Positions 1-5,865 of a stretch of DNA of 11,155 bases are shown in pieces. The notes under the pieces are model-generated. The model worked only from the letters and a program-made list of their open reading frames with translations, searched no databases and was not told where the DNA came from. Each line of letters opens with the position of its first letter. Within the stretch, counting starts at the first letter, position 1. The stretch comes from Spirochaetales bacterium (GTDB lineage: Bacteria > Spirochaetota > Spirochaetia > JABMQR01), in contig JAGLNY010000186.1 of the NCBI GenBank assembly GCA_023139255.1, forward strand, positions 1-11,155. The letters run 5' to 3'. The translations under genes were made by a program, and so were the position numbers.

Positions 1-2381
1 ATAGTCTCCTCCAGATATTCACCGAGCACCTCAACCTTAGGACTTTTTACCGTCCCATTACTTTTCGTCTCGGGGATGCACGCAAGCTGGCGCAGTTCAT
101 TCATAGCCTGAAACAGGAAGAACCGGGCTTTGTTAAACCCGTCGCTGTGCATCTGCATTTTGATAGCCTCGTAGTAGAATTGACGCCTTTTCTCATAAAG
201 CCTTTCCTGGTCTGGGGACATCTGGACATAGACAATCTGTTCGGTTTTTTCCGGTAGTTCCTGCAGCACCTCTGATTTTAACCGGCGTAGCAGGAATGGG
301 TAGATTTTCTTTTTGAGATCGGAGAGAGCCTGTTCATCCCCGTCCCTGGTGATGGGGTCGAAGTAGTCTTTCCGGAAATCATTCTGGCTGCCGAACATAG
401 CAGGGTTAAGGAAACGGAAAAGGGCATAAAGTTCTCCCAGATTGTTTTCGACCGGGGTCCCGCTTAATGCCAGCCGCCATCGGCTGTTGAGAAGCATCAC
501 AGCCTTTGAGGTCTGGGAATTGATGTTTTTTATTTTTTGGGATTCATCAAGCACCACATAGGCAAAAGTATGATCTTTGAGCTTGCCAATATCGTTACGC
601 ACAGTGGTATAAGTGGTCAGGATCAGATTATATTTCAGACTCCCAGCCAAATCCCGGCCTGGACCGTGATAGATGATTGAGGTGAGCGCGGGGGCAAATC
701 TCTCAACCTCCCGCTGCCAGTTCAGCAGGATGCTTCGGGGCATGACGACAATACTGGGCAAAGGTTCGCCGGGGTAGATTACAGCCATCATGGCAATGCT
801 CTGGATAGTTTTTCCCAGCCCCATATCATCGGCCAGACAGCCGCCGAGATTGTGATTGTTGAGATAGCTGAGCCAGTTGTATCCCTTGTGCTGATAGTCC
901 CGCAGGGGTGATGTCAGTGCCGGTTTAGGGTGGTCCCGATCCTGGATGGTGTTAAAGCCCTCGAGGATACGCCGGGATGTGAGAAATCCCTTGCTTGCGG
1001 TTTTTTCATCAATCATATCGGCAACCAGCGGGAGATCGAAAAATGAGAGAGTGAATTTTCCCTCTTTGTCAGGTTTCAGCAGACGTTTGAGCCTGTTTAG
1101 CAGCCGGTGCTCAACGATAGCTTTGGTACCGTCACTGAGGATGATGTACCGGTTTGTCTCGTATTGAGTCAGAAAATCTGAGAGCTCAAATGTTTCTGTG
1201 TCGATAGTGAGGTCGGCTGATCCTTCGAGGAAATCGATCCCGGACCCGATATTCAAATTCAACTGAGGTTTTACCATTTTGATTTTGAACTTTTTCAGTT
1301 CTTCGGTACCTATCAGGATAAAACTTGACAGGAGGGTGTGAAGCTCTGCCTCCAGAAAAGTGAGGGTGAGTTTTGACTGAAGGATGAAAAGATTGTCAAT
1401 GCGGGAGTAGGTGAGCCGGGGATCCTTTTTGTCCTGGTGCTTTTTCAGGGTTTTCTCTATGGTATCTGCTGGCCCACTGGTATCGCAGGGGGCAAGAGTG
1501 CTGAATTTGAGAATACGGTTTTCTTCATCCAGAAAGGCAATGCTGCTGAGATTGTAGTTGTTGAGAAAATCGAGATCCAGCTCTTCGGCTGAGGTTACAA
1601 CGTTCAGGTAGAGTGCTCCCGAGGCATCGACATGTTCGAGCAGGAGAGCGGGCTGCGGGGTAATCTGGCCGTGTGTTTCGATGGTGTAATCAAGATGCTG
1701 TATATCCGCATCGGGAAAGGTGCTGGCAAAGAGACTCAGTAGATGCTCTGCTTCGCTATACTCTATGCTGCAGTTGAAAAGCTCGAGTTGTTCATGATGT
1801 ATTACCGGTTCTATTCTGTAGATCGTATTATCTGCCAGAATGAGTGAGGGGGTGAGAAAGCTGAATGTGTGATGCTCCTGCTTCTCATGAGGCTGGAAAT
1901 TGATTTTGCAGATTAGACCTTGGGGCTGGGTTGGGGGTGAGGTTTGGGGCTGGGGTTGATCTTGGGATTCCGTCTCTCTTTGTGTATTCAGCACGAGGTT
2001 TCCCGGCCCCGGATCAAACTGTACGAGTTCATGTAACGGACTCAAGAGATTGCTGCAGGCAAGAAGACTGTCGGCAAGATCGGGATGATCCTGCAGGTAG
2101 AGCAGGCCTTCCTTCTTCCCGACTTCCCATTCAATCTGCCAGGTTATAGTGTGTGATAACTTGTTGTAGATGGAAAGAGCCCGTTTTATTGACCCATGAT
2201 AGTGGTGTTCATCGAGATGAATTGTCTGTTTTTTATGATCACAGGTCTCTACGAAGAAACCGAAGTCATCCACTTTCAGATGAAAGTAGAAGTGCCCGCC
2301 TCCTGCACGGGCAGGTGATTTGTAAGGTGTCTCTCTCTCTTTCCTCAGTGCAGTAAAAGGCGTCAGGGCTGATTTATTCAT
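1..2381 (-). CDS. SNF2-family DEAD/DEAH-box helicase (HepA/RapA-like), 3' end cut by window start
   Basis: A continuous minus-strand reading frame runs from ATG at 2381 to base 1 with no stop, giving about 793 residues of the N-terminal part. SNF2 ATPases use ATP to translocate on DNA and displace or remodel bound proteins. Visible ATPase motifs: LRDYQ (about 493-497), Walker A ADDMGLGKT (517-525), motif II LDESQ with D612/E613, and motif III SGTP (640-643), followed by a typical FLLRRLKSEV stretch. Motifs IV-VI lie outside the window. The first ~490 residues are not recognised; I see no SWIM-type zinc finger there. A Pro/Gln-rich linker lies around residues 140-155. An in-frame ATG at 2393 would add MITY; neither start has a convincing ribosome binding site. 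The gene is divergent from the Rsb operon and may be unrelated to it. Family call is firm; the specific role is unknown. Confidence 0.9.
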   Translation of the reverse strand, partial: MNKSALTPFTALRKERETPYKSPARAGGGHFYFHLKVDDFGFFVETCDHKKQTIHLDEHHYHGSIKRALSIYNKLSHTITWQIEWEVGKKEGLLYLQDHPDLADSLLACSNLLSPLHELVQFDPGPGNLVLNTQRETESQDQPQPQTSPPTQPQGLICKINFQPHEKQEHHTFSFLTPSLILADNTIYRIEPVIHHEQLELFNCSIEYSEAEHLLSLFASTFPDADIQHLDYTIETHGQITPQPALLLEHVDASGALYLNVVTSAEELDLDFLNNYNLSSIAFLDEENRILKFSTLAPCDTSGPADTIEKTLKKHQDKKDPRLTYSRIDNLFILQSKLTLTFLEAELHTLLSSFILIGTEELKKFKIKMVKPQLNLNIGSGIDFLEGSADLTIDTETFELSDFLTQYETNRYIILSDGTKAIVEHRLLNRLKRLLKPDKEGKFTLSFFDLPLVADMIDEKTASKGFLTSRRILEGFNTIQDRDHPKPALTSPLRDYQHKGYNWLSYLNNHNLGGCLADDMGLGKTIQSIAMMAVIYPGEPLPSIVVMPRSILLNWQREVERFAPALTSIIYHGPGRDLAGSLKYNLILTTYTTVRNDIGKLKDHTFAYVVLDESQKIKNINSQTSKAVMLLNSRWRLALSGTPVENNLGELYALFRFLNPAMFGSQNDFRKDYFDPITRDGDEQALSDLKKKIYPFLLRRLKSEVLQELPEKTEQIVYVQMSPDQERLYEKRRQFYYEAIKMQMHSDGFNKARFFLFQAMNELRQLACIPETKSNGTVKSPKVEVLGEYLEET
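1922..1965 (+). other. G-quadruplex-prone run within the SNF2 gene
   Basis: Six G-runs of 3-5 (1922-1925, 1928-1930, 1933-1937, 1946-1949, 1952-1955, 1963-1965) lie within 44 bases with loops of 2-8. They arise from a repeated unit encoding a Pro/Gln/Thr-rich linker on the minus strand. The G-rich strand is the template for SNF2 transcription. Confidence 0.55.
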
Positions 2382-2431
2382 ATAGGTAATCATACTACCG
2401 GATTATTCAAAATGGGGGAAGCGGGCGTTGA

Positions 2432-2461
2432 CTTCCAGGACAATTACGCTTCCTGGACAAT
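2432..2461. repeat. Short repeat pair upstream of the SNF2 gene
   Basis: CTTCCAGGACAAT (2432-2444) and CTTCCTGGACAAT (2449-2461) match at 12 of 13 positions with a 17-base period. The cores TCCAGG and CCTGGA also form an inverted repeat. The position, 50-80 bases upstream of the SNF2 start and inside a divergent promoter region, would suit a regulator binding site. This is inference from position and symmetry only. Confidence 0.35.
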
Positions 2462-2480
2462 CAGGTTATTAATAAAAATT

Positions 2481-2510
2481 TTCGCAGTACTTCCAAAAGT
2501 ATGTTATCAT
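2481..2510 (+). promoter_or_regulatory. Candidate sigma70-type promoter for the Rsb operon
   Basis: TTCGCA (2481-2486) and TATCAT (2505-2510) are separated by 18 bases and resemble -35 and -10 boxes. It would give an untranslated leader of roughly 125 bases. The whole interval 2382-2641 is AT-rich and other pairs are possible; no sigma54-type -24/-12 site was found. Confidence 0.3.
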
Positions 2511-2624
2511 AAAGCCATCAGATCGAATAAAACCTTATGACATAATGGACATATAAAACAACTGTTTTGTGGTTAATCAGAATTTGGCTCATTTCTTTAA
2601 AAAAGTATTATGAATCGTTTAAGT

Positions 2625-2632
2625 AAAGGAGG
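2625..2632 (+). promoter_or_regulatory. Strong ribosome binding site for rsbR
   Basis: AAAGGAGG ends nine bases before the ATG at 2642 and fixes that start. It is the strongest Shine-Dalgarno in the operon; the following genes rely mostly on overlap and weak sites. The nearby ATG at 2611 lies in another frame and has no such site. Confidence 0.8.
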
Positions 2633-2641
2633 AAAAGTATT

Positions 2642-3526
2642 ATGGAAACAAAAAAGAACGAAAAAAAGAGAAATATTCGCAGCATCGCAGAAATAATTGT
2701 GCTGAGACAGGAGGAGATTCTGAGTGATTGGATAGAAAACATCAAGGATCTGCCCGGGACGCGCACTCTCAAGCTGATGACACGGGAGCAACTGACCAAC
2801 GAGACAAAAGCTCTTTTGTCAGCACTGACGGAGGCCTTCAGTGCTGAACAGTACATTAGCATCGAAACACCGGAATTCGCCAACTCAGTGACAATGCTGC
2901 GTGATATCAGTAGCTCGCGCGCTGAACAGGGTTTCACTCCCAGCGAAACTGCTTTTTTTGTCTTCTCGCTCAAGGATGCCCTGCTTAAATACCTACAGTT
3001 GGAAATTGGCGACCAGCCGCTGCTGCTAAATGAAGAAGTCGCGAAAATGAATAAGATAATAGACAAACTTTGGTTAGTCACCTTCGAGGCTTTTACTATG
3101 AAACGTGAGAACATCATCAATGAACAGAGCAGATCTCTGGTAGAACTCTCGACACCGGTGCTGAAACTGTGGGACGAATTTGTGCTGGTGCCGCTGGTAG
3201 GTGTTATTGATACGCTGCGTGCTGCACAGATTATGGAGGCACTTCTCAATGCCGTTGTCGAAACGGAGTCGCGCGTGGCGATTATCGACGTTTTAGGTGT
3301 ACCGGTTATTGATACAAAGGTGGCTCAAAACATCCTTAAAACAGTATCGGCAGCAAAGATGCTCGGCTGCGAGACCATCATCACCGGCATCAGCGTTTCC
3401 GCAGCGCAAACACTGACAAAACTTGATGTCCAGTTCGCCGGGGTGCGTACCCGTGGAACCCTGCGGGCCGGCGTCCGCGATGCACTCGATTTGGTTGGCC
3501 TGGCAGTCTTAAAGAGAGAAAATTAA
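2642..3526 (+). CDS. rsbR: RsbR-type stressosome protein (RsbRD N-terminal domain + STAS)
   Basis: Scaffold and probable sensor of the stressosome, which with RsbS sequesters RsbT kinase. 294 residues. The N-terminal half (about 14-155) is helical and contains RAEQGFTPSETAFFVFSLK, the signature style of the RsbRD N-terminal domain, not the globin-like RsbRA sensor. The C-terminal half (about 170-290) is a STAS domain. In Bacillus subtilis RsbRA the RsbT target sites are T171 (GVPVVDT) and T205 (AQT); the equivalents here, T225 in GVPVIDT and T257 in AAQT, are both present, so phosphorylation control looks intact. First gene of the operon, with a strong ribosome binding site; the stop lies two bases before rsbS. 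The sensed signal cannot be read from sequence. Confidence 0.9.
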   Translation: METKKNEKKRNIRSIAEIIVLRQEEILSDWIENIKDLPGTRTLKLMTREQLTNETKALLSALTEAFSAEQYISIETPEFANSVTMLRDISSSRAEQGFTPSETAFFVFSLKDALLKYLQLEIGDQPLLLNEEVAKMNKIIDKLWLVTFEAFTMKRENIINEQSRSLVELSTPVLKLWDEFVLVPLVGVIDTLRAAQIMEALLNAVVETESRVAIIDVLGVPVIDTKVAQNILKTVSAAKMLGCETIITGISVSAAQTLTKLDVQFAGVRTRGTLRAGVRDALDLVGLAVLKREN

Positions 3527-3528
3527 CC

Positions 3529-3894
3529 ATGAAAATTGCGATACTGAAACTGCGCGGCATTCTCCTGACCTCGATTCAGGATGACTTGAGTGACCAGGAT
3601 GCTTTGGACTTCCAGCGTGACGTGCTGCAAAAGATTACCGATACAGAGTTCAACGGATTGGTGATTGACATTACAGCAATGGACGTGGTTGACTCGTTCA
3701 TGGCGCGGGTAATCAATGATACGGCGATCCAGGCAAAAATGCTTGGTACGCGGGTCATATTATGCGGTATGCAGCCAGCGGTGGCGTTGACGCTGATCGA
3801 GATGGGGCGGGAACTTCTCGGTGTCGAAACTGCTTTAAACATCGATCAGGCTTTTAATCGTTTGGAGATGTTAATCAACGAGCAAGAAGTCTGA
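3529..3894 (+). CDS. rsbS: RsbS-type single-STAS stressosome protein
   Basis: RsbS is the small STAS protein that forms the stressosome core with RsbR and binds RsbT until it is phosphorylated. This 121-residue protein is a bare STAS domain and closely follows Bacillus RsbS: LKLRGILLTSIQDDL at the start, then DVVDSFMAR, then GMQPAVALTLIEMG. S56 in VVDSF corresponds to the phosphorylated Ser59 of B. subtilis RsbS, so the switch residue is kept. The start is two bases after the rsbR stop with only a weak purine-rich site (GAGAG), which suggests translational coupling. The fused RsbT-like gene begins one base after its stop codon. High confidence. Confidence 0.93.
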   Translation: MKIAILKLRGILLTSIQDDLSDQDALDFQRDVLQKITDTEFNGLVIDITAMDVVDSFMARVINDTAIQAKMLGTRVILCGMQPAVALTLIEMGRELLGVETALNIDQAFNRLEMLINEQEV

Positions 3895-3895
3895 A

Positions 3896-4864
3896 ATGAG
3901 ACACAACAAGTTGGAGCTAAAACATCCGGGCAGCTTCATGGAGGCACGCCAGTCCTGCCGAAAGCTGGCACGGGAACTCGGCTTCAGCACTGCAGACCAG
4001 ACACGCCTGGTCACGGCTGTCTCGGAAATAACGCGCAATGTGATTGTATACGCTGGTGAAGGCGTATATACTGTTGCCGATGATTCGACTGAGAATGCCA
4101 ATATCATCCGCGTGATAATTGAGGACTTTGGTTCCGGCATTGTTGATGTTGACAAGGCGCTCGAACCGGGCTTCACGACCAGCGGCGGTCTGGGCATGGG
4201 TTTGCCGAGTGCCAAACAGCTGGTTCACGACTTTTCGATAAACTCACAGCCGGGACACACGATTGTCAAATTGAAAATGATCAAACCACATAAAAAGGTG
4301 GAGTTGAAACAGTATACCGGTGAAGGCGTATGTACCGTTACCGACAAGTCAGACAAGGAACCCCCCGTCATCCATATGATGGTTGAGGATCATGGTTCCG
4401 GCATCGACGATGTTGATAAGACCCTCGACCCGGGGGTCACGAACGTACCATTGAAAATGATCGAACCGCATAAAAAGGTGGAGCTGAAACATCATAACGA
4501 CATTATGGCAGCACGCCAATCATGCCGCGAGTTGGCACGGGAACTCGGCTTCGGCACGGCAGATCAGGTACGCCTGATCACGGCTGTCTCGGAACTGACA
4601 CGTAACGTTATTCAATACGCCGGGGAAGGTACATGCATCGTTACCGATAAATCGGACAAGGATTACTTCATTATCCGCGTGGTGGTTGAGGACCATGGCC
4701 CCGGTATCGCTGATGTCGGCAAGGCGCTCGAACCGGGCTTCACAACAGGCGACAGCCTGGGCATGGGGTTGACAGGAGCCAGGCGGCTTGTCCACGATTT
4801 CTCAATCAATTCGCAGCCTGGACACACGGCCATACAACTTCAAATTATAAGGAAGAAGACGTGA
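3896..4864 (+). CDS. rsbT: Tandem RsbT-like serine/threonine kinase: two complete GHKL domains around a deleted third
   Basis: RsbT phosphorylates RsbS/RsbR and, once released, activates the output protein. The usual RsbT is about 133 residues; this one is 322 and internally repeated. Unit 1 (about 1-128) has N-box E44/N48, G1 box D77-F-G-S-G81, G2 box GLGMGL (98-103). Unit 3 (about 195-322) has N-box E233/N237, G1 D266-H-G-P-G270 and G2 LGMGL (288-292). The two share about 84 of 124 aligned residues by eye. Between them, unit 2 (about 129-190) keeps only the GEG...TVTDKSDK segment and a G1 box (D165-H-G-S-G169); the N-box helix and G2/ATP-lid segment are missing. The frame is open throughout, so this looks like a translated fusion and not a pseudogene. 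It starts one base after the rsbS stop, without a clear ribosome binding site. Family certain; whether both units are active is unknown. Confidence 0.88.
   Translation: MRHNKLELKHPGSFMEARQSCRKLARELGFSTADQTRLVTAVSEITRNVIVYAGEGVYTVADDSTENANIIRVIIEDFGSGIVDVDKALEPGFTTSGGLGMGLPSAKQLVHDFSINSQPGHTIVKLKMIKPHKKVELKQYTGEGVCTVTDKSDKEPPVIHMMVEDHGSGIDDVDKTLDPGVTNVPLKMIEPHKKVELKHHNDIMAARQSCRELARELGFGTADQVRLITAVSELTRNVIQYAGEGTCIVTDKSDKDYFIIRVVVEDHGPGIADVGKALEPGFTTGDSLGMGLTGARRLVHDFSINSQPGHTAIQLQIIRKKT
4271..4490 (+). repeat. 40-bp direct repeat inside the fused rsbT gene, period 180 bp
   Basis: Bases 4271-4310 and 4451-4490 match at 37 of 40 positions and are exactly 180 bases (60 codons) apart. Both encode the linker LKMI(K/E)PHKKVELK that joins one GHKL unit to the next. 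The linker copies are more alike than the flanking domain copies, which points to tandem duplication followed by deletion, or to later homogenisation of the linker. Confidence 0.85.
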
Positions 4865-5298
4865 GCGATACCAAATGCAAAAGTCGGGACGAGTCAGGCG
4901 TTGTGGTCACGATTACGGAGGAATGGCATGTTGGGAAGTCCCAGCGGGCTGTTAAGATGTTGGCACTATCTATAGGGTTGTCGCAAGTGTCAATATACAG
5001 CCTTGCAACGTCTGTTTCAGAACTGGCAAACAACCTTTTTTTCCATACCAACTACGGCGGGACTATCACGTTGAAGGTAGTGAGGAAAAACGGCAGGGCA
5101 GGTATTGAAATTGCGGCTGCTGACAAGGGCCCCGGTATTGCCGACCTTGACTCAGCCATGCTTGACAGCTTTACAACTAACGGCGGACTTGGCGGCGGGC
5201 TTCCCGGCGTCGAGCGGCTAATGGACGAGTTCGAGATTGCATCGCAAGTTGGTGTTGGAACCTGGGTGGTAGCCAGGAAGTGGGGAAAATGCAGCTAG
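4861..5298 (+). CDS. Second RsbT-like anti-sigma-type serine/threonine kinase
   Basis: A 145-residue GHKL ATPase of the RsbT/RsbW class. N-box SVSELANN (E54, N58), G1 box DKGPGI (D88, G90, G92) and G2 box GGLGGGLPGVERLMDEF (108-124) are complete. Its G2 region is closer to B. subtilis RsbT (GGLGAGLPGVKRLMDEF) than is that of the fused kinase upstream. The start is GTG at 4861, sharing GTGA with the upstream stop, with AAGGAAG just ahead. It overlaps the RsbX-like gene by 10 bases. Two readings fit: it is the true RsbT and the fused protein is a variant, or it is the kinase half that some Rsb operons carry fused to the SpoIIE/RsbX phosphatase. Its end (VVARKW...) resembles a natural RsbT C-terminus, so a separate protein is more likely than a frameshifted fusion. 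Confidence 0.85.
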   Translation: MSDTKCKSRDESGVVVTITEEWHVGKSQRAVKMLALSIGLSQVSIYSLATSVSELANNLFFHTNYGGTITLKVVRKNGRAGIEIAAADKGPGIADLDSAMLDSFTTNGGLGGGLPGVERLMDEFEIASQVGVGTWVVARKWGKCS

Positions 5299-5864
5299 CC
5301 ATCGCAAAGCGACCATTGGTAGATCCGTATTGCGGCGACCATGCCGGGTATTGGGAACATTCACAGAAAATCGTACTGTGCATAATCGACGGCTTGGGCC
5401 ACGGTAAAGGAGCAGAACAGGCAGCACTGGCAGCCTTTAACTTTCTCGAAAAACACCATCATGAGCCTCTTTTGGGAGTTTTTTCTGCCTGCGACAAGGC
5501 TCTACGTAACACGTTTGGTGTGGCTATGGGAATTGCGGTTGTCGATACAACTGCCAGGACACTAACATACGCTGGCATCGGTAATACGCGGATGATGGTC
5601 GTAGGACACCAGAAAACAGTTAGGCTGTCGAGTCACTACGGTATAATCGGCGGCGGCTACCGAACGCTTAAGACTGAGACAATTCCCCTGTTACCGGGTG
5701 ATTTAGTGATCATGTATACCGACGGTATCAAGGAGATGATTAACCTTTCGGATTATGATGAAATGCTGTACACAGAAGTAGGGTTCCTGGCCAAGCGGAT
5801 TCTTGAAATTTGGGGATGCAAAACAGATGACGCAGCTGCCCTGGTGTTCCGGAGCGGAGAATGA
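5289..5864 (+). CDS. rsbX: RsbX-like PP2C/SpoIIE-family serine phosphatase
   Basis: RsbX dephosphorylates RsbS/RsbR to return the stressosome to rest. 191 residues, a minimal single-domain PP2C. Metal-binding and catalytic motifs: GD at 16-17, IDGLGHG (33-39, D34), GIGN (96-99), YTDGI (143-147, D145) and DDAA (180-183). I prefer ATG at 5289, because MQLAIAKRPL...CGD matches how such proteins usually begin and AGGA (5275-5278) lies ten bases upstream; an in-frame GTG at 5280 would add three residues and has no spaced ribosome binding site. It overlaps the preceding kinase gene by 10 bases and ends one base before the hybrid kinase start. There is no regulatory domain, as expected for RsbX and unlike RsbU. 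Confidence 0.87.
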   Translation: MQLAIAKRPLVDPYCGDHAGYWEHSQKIVLCIIDGLGHGKGAEQAALAAFNFLEKHHHEPLLGVFSACDKALRNTFGVAMGIAVVDTTARTLTYAGIGNTRMMVVGHQKTVRLSSHYGIIGGGYRTLKTETIPLLPGDLVIMYTDGIKEMINLSDYDEMLYTEVGFLAKRILEIWGCKTDDAAALVFRSGE

Positions 5865-5865
5865 T

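Noticed and set aside
2581..2605. Possible sigma54 promoter (TGGCTC) ahead of rsbR
   Set aside because: There is no GC-type -12 element at the required spacing.
2611..2644. 12-base direct repeat AAAAGTATTATG (2601-2612 and 2633-2644), suggesting an alternative rsbR start at 2611
   Set aside because: The upstream ATG is in a different frame, has no ribosome binding site, and the repeat is short and AT-rich; the 2642 start is clearly better.
3917..4795. Minus-strand open frames opposite the fused rsbT gene, similar to each other
   Set aside because: Their similarity is only the antisense shadow of the duplicated kinase domains; there are no start signals or family features.
3896..4864. Fused rsbT as a decaying pseudogene
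   Set aside because: The frame is open across all 322 codons, both outer units keep all ATP-binding residues, and overlaps with neighbouring genes are intact.
5803..5865. Upstream in-frame ATG extending the hybrid kinase by 21 residues
   Set aside because: It lies inside the phosphatase gene without a ribosome binding site, while 5866 has GGAGA at good spacing and follows the phosphatase stop by one base.
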